Of a stretch of 64,000 nt of DNA, positions 47,011-54,804 are shown piece after piece (positions within the stretch are counted from its first letter, which is position 1; every line of letters begins with the position of its first letter). The notes under the pieces are model-generated. The model was not told the DNA's origin, did no database searches, and saw only the letters and a program-made list of their open reading frames with translations. Origin of the DNA: Sinohyriopsis cumingii (lineage: Eukaryota; Mollusca; Bivalvia; Unionida; Unionidae); NCBI GenBank assembly GCA_028554795.2, contig CM068830.1, positions 45,522,227 to 45,586,226 of the forward strand. The letters run 5' to 3'. Both the position numbers and the translations under genes were made by a program.

Positions 47011-47354
47011 CTAATAACATAAAATTCATCTTACCTAGATCATGACCAAAAAAACAACAACGCGCGGACCTAAAAGAAACACTCACTCACTTTTTATGCT
47101 ACCCATCACTATTTTAAAATTTTTTTATAAATCACTTCAATAGACTATCCACATACGCAAAGCAATTCAATCTAACTCCAAATATACACCTCAAACACTA
47201 AGAAAAGATATCATTTTAATCTACTATCCACACCAACTTACTTGAGCTCTTACAAACACAAACACACCAACACATACCCTCACATTTTTAAAAAGAGTTA
47301 GTGTTTATTTTCACACTACTCTACCTACACACACATTGGCAAATCGATCCTTAC

Positions 47355-47392
47355 TTCTTTTCTAGAGTATTGGGGTAGCCCTGAAAAGGGCT
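47355..47392 (-). terminator. Histone-type 3' stem-loop and downstream element, gene 3
   Basis: AGCCCTTTTCAGGGCT (47377-47392) is followed by ACCCCA and, 12 nt on, GAAAAGAAG. It starts 29 nt after the stop at 47422, the same spacing as gene 2. Confidence 0.85.
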
Positions 47393-47421
47393 GTTTTTTT
47401 TGTTTGCTATGGCATTCTTTT

Positions 47422-47763
47422 TTAGTTTCTAAGAATGCGATGTCCTCTGAGGATAGACTTTCTGGCGATAGGTCTGCTTCTTCGGAAAGAGAAGAAGAAC
47501 TCTTTGGTGTCGATACGGCAATCGACAAAGCCTCTGTCAGCTTCAGGTTGTTGCTGCTGTTGCTGCTGTCTCTGAAGTCTGTACTTTTCTGTCCATTCTT
47601 CTTTTTCCCTGTTCATTTCTTCTCTGAAGAGCTCTTCTATTAGGTCTTCAGTGACTTTTAGCATTCTCACGTTCTCTATTTCTTCTGGCTTCGGTATCAG
47701 ACTGTGTCTGACCCTATGCAAATTCACGTAGGCTTCGTTGAGCTTAGCTAGTTTGGAGCACAT
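47422..47763 (-). CDS. Unknown Polinton protein 3, helical with poly-Gln, histone-type 3' end
   Basis: 113 residues from the ATG at 47763, 63 nt from the promoter motif. N-terminal helix CSKLAKLNEAYVNLHRVRHS, then a Glu-rich helix and a run of eight Gln. After the Gln run this frame becomes Arg/Phe-rich. A neighbouring frame (47325-47528) is Ser/Glu-rich and looks more protein-like, but it runs through the stem-loop. The stop spacing of 29 nt supports the frame chosen; an indel in the CAG/CAA run is possible. No known family. Confidence 0.65.
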   Translation of the reverse strand: MCSKLAKLNEAYVNLHRVRHSLIPKPEEIENVRMLKVTEDLIEELFREEMNREKEEWTEKYRLQRQQQQQQQPEADRGFVDCRIDTKEFFFSFRRSRPIARKSILRGHRILRN

Positions 47764-47813
47764 CTTCGTTGGAGGATGAGTCGACAATGGATGGTTAGAC
47801 TGGGAACAACCCG

Positions 47814-47854
47814 GTTCTTAAAGTTAAAGCGCGGACGTGAAGGAAAACATCCCC
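47814..47854 (-). promoter_or_regulatory. Promoter module of gene 3
   Basis: GGGGATGTTTTCCTTCACG plus TCCGCGCTTT at 47826-47854. The TATA box position holds a degenerate TTAAGAA. The ATG is 63 nt from the motif edge. Confidence 0.75.
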
Positions 47855-47984
47855 CACACGGTTTTCGAGCCGCAACGTTCAGTGAGTGTCATGAGAGGGA
47901 TAGTAAGAAATGAAAGAGCATCAATCCAACATTCTTTATAGCTAAACAAAAGACAAAGGCATTTTTTTTCAAAACACAACATTT

Positions 47985-47990
47985 TTTATT
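47985..47990 (-). terminator. Polyadenylation signal after the protease gene
   Basis: AATAAA on the minus strand, 109 nt past the protease stop. It contrasts with the stem-loop ends of the three genes to its left. Confidence 0.6.
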
Positions 47991-48098
47991 CAAAAATCAC
48001 TTAACACTAAACAACAACTCTAACATTTTTAACACTATAACACTATAACATCAAACAATTTTTTTCAAATCACAAACATTTTTTTCTCAATTCACAAT

Positions 48099-48659
48099 CT
48101 ACTTTAAACAGGGTTGACAACGTTGTGAATGAAATTGTGATTTCCACTGTTGGAAATCATTAGGCCATTGATGGACACTACGTTTCCTAGCTTGAGACAA
48201 AAGATAAGCATAATGGTCACAAAACCATCGATCTACTTTCACATCGTTTCTAGCAGAAGAACGAGGATCAAAATGAGTCACTAAATGTTCTAAGGAATAG
48301 CCCAGGCTGCGATGATGCAGAAAATACACACAGTACTGTCCACACACCAAGGAATCTGTTCCTTGTAATTTCACGTTATTGAATCGGGTGGTTTGAGCAT
48401 TTCTTCTCATAAAGTCGATGATATCGTCTTCCAAAGGGGGCAATCCGCACGAATCGAAATATTCCACACAGCCTTCTTGAGGAAAGTAGACGGCTACCCA
48501 GTGGGTTCCTGGGAGATGACTGTCGTCCGTGTTGATTACGTAAGCTTGATGGTCTTTAGGTTTGCGATGAGGGAGTTCATCTTTAGCACAGACGACAGGA
48601 TTCCAAGAAGCCGTATACGAACTGTGGTTCAAAAGGTAATAAAGTTCCCAGGTATCCAT
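48099..48659 (-). CDS. PRO: Adenain-like cysteine protease (maturation protease)
   Basis: 186 residues, ATG at 48659. It has the Ulp1/adenovirus-protease layout: catalytic His53 in GTHWVAVYF, acidic Asp69 in EYFDSCG, oxyanion Gln99 in KLQGTDSLVCG, and nucleophile Cys106 in VCGQYCVYF. In Polintons and adenoviruses this enzyme cleaves capsid and core precursors during virion maturation. It lies next to the capsid genes. Length and catalytic residues look intact. Confidence 0.92.
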   Translation of the reverse strand: MDTWELYYLLNHSSYTASWNPVVCAKDELPHRKPKDHQAYVINTDDSHLPGTHWVAVYFPQEGCVEYFDSCGLPPLEDDIIDFMRRNAQTTRFNNVKLQGTDSLVCGQYCVYFLHHRSLGYSLEHLVTHFDPRSSARNDVKVDRWFCDHYAYLLSQARKRSVHQWPNDFQQWKSQFHSQRCQPCLK

Positions 48660-48678
48660 TGATTTGTGTTTTTTTTCT

Positions 48679-49185
48679 TCACAGGTAATAATAAGTCGTC
48701 AATTCGATCCTGACTTTTTGCTTGAAAATATCTGACGAATAAACGGTTATTCGTTCTGTTTCCTCACTCTGATTCAGGAGAGCTTCGATGCGATGGATCT
48801 CTTGAGTGGTTAATGGTGGACAAGAATGTTCACGCAAGTCTTTATACCACTGGTGCAACACGTCTTTGTTCGAGATGAGACTCCAAGCTTCGTCCAGATA
48901 CTCGTCCAATTTTTCTTCTTGACTCAACATCAGGCATTTATCGTGTTGAATTTGACTGGGATGATCGTTTTGACATCCATAACAATTTTTCTTAATCAAT
49001 TCCGTCATTTTGTCAACCAAGTGTTTGGCAAAACAGGAGACTAAATGGGCTTCTTGTTCTGGCCATCTCGACTTCATTATGATATCTTCTTCGTCTTTGT
49101 CTTGAGATTCTTCTTTTTCCACGGTCTCCTCACATTTCATCTCCAAAGTTTCTCCACTAGGTAAAGAGGGATAACAGTCTTCCAT
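48679..49185 (-). CDS. Polinton-conserved protein with zinc-like C/H motif
   Basis: 168 residues, ATG at 49185. An acidic N-terminus (EETVEKEESQDKDEED) precedes a conserved core with CYGCQNDHPSQIQHDKCLM, a CxxC...H...C pattern that may bind zinc. Helical sequence follows (LDEAWSLISNKDVLHQWYKD). I recall similar uncharacterised proteins in other Polintons beside the capsid gene, but know no function. It is packed 6 nt from the capsid gene stop. Confidence 0.75.
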   Translation of the reverse strand: MEDCYPSLPSGETLEMKCEETVEKEESQDKDEEDIIMKSRWPEQEAHLVSCFAKHLVDKMTELIKKNCYGCQNDHPSQIQHDKCLMLSQEEKLDEYLDEAWSLISNKDVLHQWYKDLREHSCPPLTTQEIHRIEALLNQSEETERITVYSSDIFKQKVRIELTTYYYL

Positions 49186-49191
49186 GGCTTT

Positions 49192-50511
49192 CTAATAGTC
49201 TAAAATGACTTCTCTCAAACTGTTGATTTCTATCGTATTGTCAAATTCTGCATACAGGATGACGTTCAACGTTGGATCAGCAGGGTCTCGGTTTGCAAAC
49301 TGAATTTCCACACGAATCTGGCCTGATTTTATAGGGTGGAAATGTCCCTCGTCGCTGCCTTGGTCTGGAGTGAAATCGAAAGCCCACAAAGCATAGCCTC
49401 CTGCATAATCGTCGTACGTAATCCCGTGACTGGTGTTGGTCCCTAACTGTCCCGTGGCTTCGTACAGGGACAAGTACGATCTCAAGTAATTGTTCTGGGT
49501 AAAATTAGACTCAAAGGGTCGGGTACACAAGGTCTTGCCGTCGCGACTGACTTCGATCTTGGACACGCTAGAGTGTCGAAACTCAAAAGGATTTTCGTTG
49601 TGAAGTCCATTGAAAGCTGAATTCCTGACGATACCAACGATCAAACGCTTGGGTAACTGTCCTTGGAACAGATGATCTTCGATCATGGATTGCTGTCCAA
49701 CAGGAATGGTGAACGTTTTCACTTCCACGCGTCGTATGGGATACTTGGCGGTCGTTCTGCTCAACGTCTGACTGATGTCGTTTCCCACTTTAGGTAACAC
49801 TTCCACACGGCGTACGTAAAGTCTGGCTTCTTGGATAACAGTTTTGTATTCGTTGGCATTGGCCATCAAATGGAAAGCGGCAGTGCTACGATTCAGTCTC
49901 AGGCGGATATCCACGCCGTTCAGCAAATACTTTTCTTGTAACCACATGTCCAAATGCAAACGATCCATCAGTTCTAAACTTCGCCCTTGCAGAATTTTAG
50001 TTCTACGTGTGTTAAACCCCACATTGTGAGGATCGTCATCTGCTGTCAGGACTGTGTCGTTAAACGTGCCTGCCGTGTCAGGTTTCCATACCACACAAGC
50101 ATCCAGATGAGTATTCTTGGCTTCTTTTCCGTACGTCAAGAGATTTTCCAGGTAGGCACGATATGGGTAAGTATCCATGCTGCTGCTGACCAGTTTGTTA
50201 TTCAAGTACAAGTCCACTTCGCTGAACAAGGAATGCATGAAATTGTTAACAGGAGCTACCCTATCATTGGCTCCAGGATTGCTGTTGTCCGTTTTGCTCA
50301 CTTTGACTTTCAAATACAGGTAACTGCTATTTAGATCGATGTAATCTTCGGGCTGTCCTTTGATTTCAAACTCGATGGGAGCGGAATCGGTCAATGAGGA
50401 GACGGGATGAAATTCCACCCACTGGGATTCTTGCATGGTCATCATGGTGGGGGGCATGGCAAACATATCCAGTTCCGTCTTGGAACAAGCGCAAGACTCT
50501 CGGTGCATCAT
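49192..50511 (-). CDS. MCP: Major capsid protein, double jelly-roll
   Basis: 439 residues, ATG-ATG at 50511. The N-terminal part carries the conserved MPPTMMTMQES then WVEFHPVSSLTDSAPIEFEI segment (about residues 19-50) and EDYIDLNSSYLYLK. The Polinton major capsid family has two vertical jelly-rolls and forms pseudo-hexameric trimers of an icosahedral shell. The frame is open throughout. Neighbours are the pVI-like gene and the protease. Confidence 0.9.
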   Translation of the reverse strand: MMHRESCACSKTELDMFAMPPTMMTMQESQWVEFHPVSSLTDSAPIEFEIKGQPEDYIDLNSSYLYLKVKVSKTDNSNPGANDRVAPVNNFMHSLFSEVDLYLNNKLVSSSMDTYPYRAYLENLLTYGKEAKNTHLDACVVWKPDTAGTFNDTVLTADDDPHNVGFNTRRTKILQGRSLELMDRLHLDMWLQEKYLLNGVDIRLRLNRSTAAFHLMANANEYKTVIQEARLYVRRVEVLPKVGNDISQTLSRTTAKYPIRRVEVKTFTIPVGQQSMIEDHLFQGQLPKRLIVGIVRNSAFNGLHNENPFEFRHSSVSKIEVSRDGKTLCTRPFESNFTQNNYLRSYLSLYEATGQLGTNTSHGITYDDYAGGYALWAFDFTPDQGSDEGHFHPIKSGQIRVEIQFANRDPADPTLNVILYAEFDNTIEINSLREVILDY

Positions 50512-50527
50512 TTTTTGTTGCTGTGTC

Positions 50528-50944
50528 TCAATAATCGAAAACGTCTAAGTCTCGAACGGTTCTTCTTTTCTTGGCCTTTCTCGCTTGAAGTCTGGTGAAA
50601 GGGTGTTTTCTTCGTCGTCTCTTTCTGCCTTGTCCTTGCTGAATGCCTGACTCGGTAGCGTGCAGGGCATTTATAGGTGTGTCTCGTCGGCCCAAAATGT
50701 CTTTACCCGTTTGCAGCAAGACATTTTTGCCTGCCCTCATGAAGGCTTCTTTAGGGTTTTGTTTGTCGATGATGACATTTTGGAGAAATTATTTGCCTTG
50801 CGTCAGTGCCGCATCTTTCAAGGCGTGCAATCCGCGTGTCACCATCGGTTTCAACACCGGGGCCACCGAACGAAAGGCCGATTTTAACATATCTCCTAAA
50901 CCGTGTCCTCGCTGTCGAGCAACTCCTCGGTACACTGGATACAT
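50528..50944 (-). pseudogene. pVI-like glycine-rich minor virion protein with in-frame stop
   Basis: The frame runs from ATG at 50944 to a stop at 50528 (139 codons), but TAA at 50789-50791 cuts it after 51 codons. The N-terminus has VYRGVARQRGHGLGDMLKSA, a pattern common in Polinton virion proteins and loosely like adenovirus pVI or pX. The C-terminus is a basic GRKRRRRKHP and KAKKRRTVRDLDVFDY. It starts 3 nt after the stop of the penton-like gene. A plus-strand open frame over it is a shadow. Whether the stop is real or a sequence error is unknown. Confidence 0.75.
50669..50675 (-). promoter_or_regulatory. TATA-like box upstream of the major capsid gene
   Basis: TATAAAT on the minus strand inside the pVI-like gene, 158 nt before the capsid ATG. 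Weak evidence. Confidence 0.35.
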
Positions 50945-50947
50945 GAC

Positions 50948-51874
50948 TTACGAGTCGTGAGAGAACCGTTTTCTAAAATGGAGTTTCACCGTGACTTTTC
51001 CTTTGGTGAATGGAATATTTTGTCCCAAATCTCCTTTTATAGTAATGTTGACCGTGTCCAAATACGACTTGCTGACAGGCAAATAGTGAGGATGGACAAA
51101 TTCGCGGTGGACGTGGTAAGTGTTTCCACCTTCCTCGTCAGCGTTCGTGACAGAATCCACTTTGAAAGGAATGACACGCAGTAACGGTACGGAGGTGTGT
51201 CCCACCACGTTGTACTCCACCACATCGGAGTACACAAACATCAAACTCAGTCCTTGGTTCAGTTCTACCGGGGAACGAAAATACCTGGCAAAAGAATCGT
51301 TGTCAGAAATGACTGGTAATTCGTTTTTTTCTTCTACTTTCTTCCTCATCTCCATGTTCCCCCCCAACATGTCAAACAATTCAGGACAAAATACAATGGA
51401 CACGATTTTACTCGGCTCAATTTTCATCAAGAAGCGACGAGCTGCTTTGTGGTACTCCATGGTGACCTTTTTTTGGGCAAGCTCCAAAGCTTTCAGAAAC
51501 ACGACATTAAACCTGGAGCTTATGGTGCTGACCAAATGTTGACCACTAAAATAATAGCCTGGGTTAATCAACAAGTGGTAGGTCCACGTTTGAGTTTTTT
51601 CATTATAGGTTTTATTGTCATATTTGACATTATTCAAGTGCTTTTGCAATTGCTCGTCATGAACTTCCACATCAAATGTATTTTGATTGGGAAGGACATT
51701 GAGGACTTGGGTCGGGTGAATCATTTCCACTAAAGCCACTTCCCAATGGGCTTCGTGATCTAAGGGGATGGCCTGAGGTAATTTGGCCGTGTAACAGCAC
51801 AACGTGTTCTTGGGAAACACCTCCATGGAACTGTCACTGGGTAAGGTTAAGTAAAATTGGTTTTGGTGACTCAT
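50948..51874 (-). CDS. mCP: Penton-like minor capsid protein
   Basis: 308 residues, ATG at 51874. The N-terminus FYLTLPSDSSMEVFPKNTL, then WEVALVEMIHPT, and the C-terminus IPFTKGKVTVKLHFRKRF match the Polinton minor capsid (penton) family, a single jelly-roll at the five-fold vertices. The start overlaps the end of the membrane-protein gene by 4 nt (51871-51874). The frame is intact. Confidence 0.85.
   Translation of the reverse strand: MSHQNQFYLTLPSDSSMEVFPKNTLCCYTAKLPQAIPLDHEAHWEVALVEMIHPTQVLNVLPNQNTFDVEVHDEQLQKHLNNVKYDNKTYNEKTQTWTYHLLINPGYYFSGQHLVSTISSRFNVVFLKALELAQKKVTMEYHKAARRFLMKIEPSKIVSIVFCPELFDMLGGNMEMRKKVEEKNELPVISDNDSFARYFRSPVELNQGLSLMFVYSDVVEYNVVGHTSVPLLRVIPFKVDSVTNADEEGGNTYHVHREFVHPHYLPVSKSYLDTVNITIKGDLGQNIPFTKGKVTVKLHFRKRFSHDS
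51034..51041 (-). promoter_or_regulatory. TATA box upstream of the pVI-like gene
   Basis: TATAAAAG on the minus strand, within the 3' part of the penton gene and 90 nt before the ATG at 50944. Confidence 0.5.
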
Positions 51875-52281
51875 AATTCCAGAGTTCTGTGGTTGTCCGA
51901 GGGGTTACTGGACGTCAGAGGCGTGTCTCCGCCCAAAATGGGGTTCTGATTGTGGATGTTGGAGTGGTGACTGGCACTGGCACTGGACACAAGGTTCCCG
52001 TTCGAGGAGAATTTCAGGGAGGGATTGGGAAGCAGGTAACCGATGCAACTGCTCAATAAAATGGTCCACAATTGTTTGTCTCCTTGTTGCAAACTCAAAT
52101 TGGCGATGGCTGCCCCGATGACACAATACACCACGAAGATTTGGCAGAAAAAGACGATTTGCGTTTTAGGCACACGTTCTCCACACCACACCCACAAGGG
52201 TTGTTTTTGTAAATCTTGCACAGAAGAACTGGGTGAAGGAGGAGTGGTCGACGTAGCTGCGTCTGCTGTGTGAAAGGGCAT
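51871..52281 (-). CDS. Polinton-conserved membrane protein
   Basis: 136 residues from the ATG at 52281, which is preferred over an upstream GTG. A Ser/Thr/Pro-rich head, then CGERVPKTQIVFFCQIFVVY, a first membrane segment (about 41-62), NLSLQQGDKQ and a second (about 71-85) ending SSCIGYLLPNPSLK. I remember this VPK/FFCQ...GYLLPNP pattern in other Polintons; its role (virion membrane or assembly) is unknown. It starts 6 nt after the integrase stop. Confidence 0.75.
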   Translation of the reverse strand: MPFHTADAATSTTPPSPSSSVQDLQKQPLWVWCGERVPKTQIVFFCQIFVVYCVIGAAIANLSLQQGDKQLWTILLSSCIGYLLPNPSLKFSSNGNLVSSASASHHSNIHNQNPILGGDTPLTSSNPSDNHRTLEL

Positions 52282-52286
52282 GATGG

Positions 52287-53396
52287 TCACTTCTTTTTAT
52301 AGTCGATGACTTGCGAAGCGTCGATCCAAGAATCGAAACTGGGTGGATATCCTTTCCAACGTACTTTGACTTCTTTGACACGTCGTTTGCCCACTTTACG
52401 GGTTCTGCGTTCGAGAATGCTTTCGATGTCGTACACGTCGTCTTCTTTTTTGGTGACACGTTGTAACTCGGGCAAATAAAACGTTCCTTTGAGTACTTCT
52501 CCGTTCATGTCTTCCAATTTATAGACGGCAGGATGACGGCCATGCACTCGTCCAGTGACGCGAAACAATTCGGTTGTCCAGTTAGGTAAGTAACCTTTGT
52601 CGAAAGTGCGTTTGGTTTTGCCAATGCGCACCCAATCTCCTACGGTCAACTCTCCACTTTTCTTGGGGACAGCCCTCGTCGGGGACGTACCGAACAGACG
52701 CTCAAACACCAACACTTCATTGTCGGGAGTCACGTCTTGCGGGGCACGTCCGATGCTTCGATGGTAAGATTGGTTGTACGCTTGCACCAGGTGCGGTAAG
52801 ATGTCGATGTACTTCAGAGTGTGGTGATGCGTAAAATATTTCCACATGCGTTCTTTCAAAGTGCGTTGAAAACGCTCCACGATGCTGGCTTTGGTTTCGG
52901 GATTCTCGGTGGTAAAAAAATGAATGTCACGTTTCTTTAATTCTTTTTGGAAAGCTTGGTTCAGAAATTCGGTGCCTTTGTCCGTTTGCCATCGAAGAGG
53001 GTGACGGCCACTTTGTTTCAACACTCGTTGCAGGGCTCGCACTAACTCGCTGCTGGATTTGGAAGTCAAGGGCACGACCCAGGCAAATTTGGAAAAGACG
53101 TCGATGACACAAAACAGATATTTGTAGCCACGATTGTAGCTGGCCAAATGAGAGACATCGGCTAAATCGGCTTGCCATTGATGATCGATGCCTTCCACTC
53201 GGGTGCGACTTCTGGCAAACTTGCGTCGAATGGGTTTGTGCAAAGTGTAGGTAGCTTGTTCTTGTAACCATCGTTGCACTTGAGGTAAACGGAGACTTTT
53301 CAGTTGAGTTTTGGCAGCACGATACAATTTTTGAACTCCTGCGTAACCTGCAGGATGCGAGGGATCGTAGTAAATGCTAGCTAAGACTTTTTCCAT
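52287..53396 (-). CDS. INT: Retrovirus-like integrase with C-terminal chromodomain
   Basis: 369 residues, ATG at 53396. The RVE-type DDE core has Asp77 (HQWQADLADVS), Asp139 (WQTDKGTEF) and Glu174 (SIVERFQRTL), with the D-35-E spacing of integrases. An SH3-like part follows (GDWVRIGKTKRTFDKGYLPN). A chromodomain is at about 315-366 (YDIESILERR, VKVRWKGYPPSFDSWIDASQ). The chromodomain probably steers insertion to methylated-histone chromatin, as in chromoviral integrases. The frame is intact with all catalytic residues, so integration could be supplied in trans to broken copies. Confidence 0.95.
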   Translation of the reverse strand: MEKVLASIYYDPSHPAGYAGVQKLYRAAKTQLKSLRLPQVQRWLQEQATYTLHKPIRRKFARSRTRVEGIDHQWQADLADVSHLASYNRGYKYLFCVIDVFSKFAWVVPLTSKSSSELVRALQRVLKQSGRHPLRWQTDKGTEFLNQAFQKELKKRDIHFFTTENPETKASIVERFQRTLKERMWKYFTHHHTLKYIDILPHLVQAYNQSYHRSIGRAPQDVTPDNEVLVFERLFGTSPTRAVPKKSGELTVGDWVRIGKTKRTFDKGYLPNWTTELFRVTGRVHGRHPAVYKLEDMNGEVLKGTFYLPELQRVTKKEDDVYDIESILERRTRKVGKRRVKEVKVRWKGYPPSFDSWIDASQVIDYKKK

Positions 53397-53417
53397 TTTT
53401 TTGTGTTGATTGGTGTG

Positions 53418-54044
53418 TTAATAAGGCACCCACTCTTCGAAGAGGCTACTCTTTTTCTCTTGGGGTATTTTCTTGGATTGCAAGGCTTTGCGTGTGCGAC
53501 CGGCAATAGGTGTTGAAGAGGAGGAGGATGTCTGAGCGGGGGATATCGGTTCTTGTTTCACTTCTGTCTTCACTTTCTTTTTCTCTTGTGAGGAAGAAGG
53601 GGTGGCCATCATCTTTTTAATCCATCCAATTCTGGAGGTAGGTGGTGTTGTTAACTTGCGTACTTTTTCTGGTGGAGTTTGAAACCCTTCTTCTTCTTTT
53701 CCTTTTTCTGTCTTGGTCACGGGTAGTGGTGGAACTGGTACTGGTACTGGTGATGGTGCTGGACTTTTCATCAAGGTCTTAAAATCTTTCAAAGTGGGTA
53801 GAGCTGTTTCGTCTAAAGCTTTCTGGTGAAAGAGTTGCAGTCGTTGCAAGAGTTGACCGTACTTTTGCGATTTTTCTGTTTCGGACAAATCTTGGCGATC
53901 CATCAAGGACTGCAATTCGTGTTGTAACTGGGACATTTCGCTCAAATGGGGATTGGGAGGTAAATGCGGGGTGTGTTGTTCTTGCCACCGATGGTATTCC
54001 ATCCATCGTTTGTAAGGCACTAAAGCTAGTTTTCGTCCTTCCAT
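53418..54044 (-). CDS. Polinton-conserved structural or core-associated protein
   Basis: 208 residues, ATG at 54044. The N-terminus MEGRKLALVPYKRWMEYHRW and a helical region (ELQSLMDRQDLSETEKSQKY) match a conserved but uncharacterised Polinton family. The rest is Pro/Lys/Ser-rich and probably disordered, with a VKQE SUMO-type site. Transcribed from a TATA-like box at 54091. Function unknown. Confidence 0.7.
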   Translation of the reverse strand: MEGRKLALVPYKRWMEYHRWQEQHTPHLPPNPHLSEMSQLQHELQSLMDRQDLSETEKSQKYGQLLQRLQLFHQKALDETALPTLKDFKTLMKSPAPSPVPVPVPPLPVTKTEKGKEEEGFQTPPEKVRKLTTPPTSRIGWIKKMMATPSSSQEKKKVKTEVKQEPISPAQTSSSSSTPIAGRTRKALQSKKIPQEKKSSLFEEWVPY

Positions 54045-54090
54045 GGGGTTGTCAGGGGTGAATTCTGAGATCTTGGGACTTCCGAAGGCC

Positions 54091-54098
54091 TTTTTATC
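54091..54098 (-). promoter_or_regulatory. TATA-like box
   Basis: GATAAAAAGG on the minus strand, 47 nt before the ATG at 54044. Confidence 0.5.
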
Positions 54099-54504
54099 TT
54101 GCTCCCACCAGTCCTCCCAACATGGTTCCCAAGACTCCTTTCAGTATGGGGCCTAACAAGAGAGGCAAAATGCCTCCACGTTGCACTAACATTTTCTTTT
54201 TTTGACGAATGGGAATTTTCTTTTGAACCATTTGGCGAAGAACGTGACGATGTTTGCCTAAGCATTGTTTCTGGTGTTTGGACAAAGGGATCGTGCCTTT
54301 CAAAACGTTCAAACAACATTCGCACACGGTATCGATGACCTCTTTGGAGGCCGTTTGAATGAGTTTTTTTCGTAGGGGTGGAGAAGCTTTGGACAGGACA
54401 GATAACAGGTCCCCATGTTTAGCTAAACGTGGTGGCAGTCCTTTCCTTTTCTTTCCTTGGGGTTTTCTGGAGGGTGACATTTTTGCTTGTGGGTTCCGGG
54501 ACAT
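54094..54504 (-). CDS. Polinton-conserved basic protein with Gly-rich C-terminus
   Basis: 136 residues, ATG at 54504. After a basic head comes LSVLSKASPPLRKKLIQTAS, then VCECCLNVLKGTIPLSKHQK and the basic KKKMLVQRGGILPLLLGPIL, ending in a hydrophobic Gly-rich tail. The CECxLNxLKG...QxGG pattern is a widespread Polinton family of unknown role; basic charge and a membrane-active-looking tail suggest a virion protein. The gene at 55442 looks like a diverged relative. Confidence 0.75.
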   Translation of the reverse strand: MSRNPQAKMSPSRKPQGKKRKGLPPRLAKHGDLLSVLSKASPPLRKKLIQTASKEVIDTVCECCLNVLKGTIPLSKHQKQCLGKHRHVLRQMVQKKIPIRQKKKMLVQRGGILPLLLGPILKGVLGTMLGGLVGAR

Positions 54505-54545
54505 TCACCGAACAGACACTAACGTCGATGACTTAACGCACACCC

Positions 54546-54552
54546 TTTTATC
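54546..54552 (-). promoter_or_regulatory. TATA-like box
   Basis: GATAAAAGG on the minus strand, 42 nt before the ATG at 54504. Confidence 0.45.
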
Positions 54553-54564
54553 TTTTTTTTGGGA

Positions 54565-54753
54565 CTATCGCTTTGTCATAAAGGTGACAATGTTTTTCCC
54601 AAAATCACCAAGGAATCCTCCCCTTTGTTGACGCCTCTTTTTCTTGGAACGACTGTGTCTTTTCTTAGGGTAATGTCGATGCTTGGCTAAGCGCTTTGTC
54701 GGATGACGCGTCTGCCTTTGTCTCTTTCTTTTGTGGCTTCTTGGAGGTGACAT
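54565..54753 (-). CDS. Small very basic core-like protein
   Basis: 62 residues, ATG at 54753. About 45 percent Lys/Arg/His, then QQRGGFLGDFGKNIV. Composition and the RGGFLGDF tail recall adenovirus core peptides such as mu or pVII, which condense viral DNA. TATAAAAA lies 44 nt upstream. Assignment by composition only. Confidence 0.65.
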   Translation of the reverse strand: MSPPRSHKRKRQRQTRHPTKRLAKHRHYPKKRHSRSKKKRRQQRGGFLGDFGKNIVTFMTKR

Positions 54754-54796
54754 CTTTTTTACAAGTTCACTGATACCCCGACTTGGTCACAGGCTC

Positions 54797-54804
54797 TTTT
54801 TATA
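54797..54804 (-). promoter_or_regulatory. TATA box
   Basis: TATAAAAA on the minus strand, 44 nt before the ATG at 54753, overlapping the end of the preceding gene. Confidence 0.6.
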
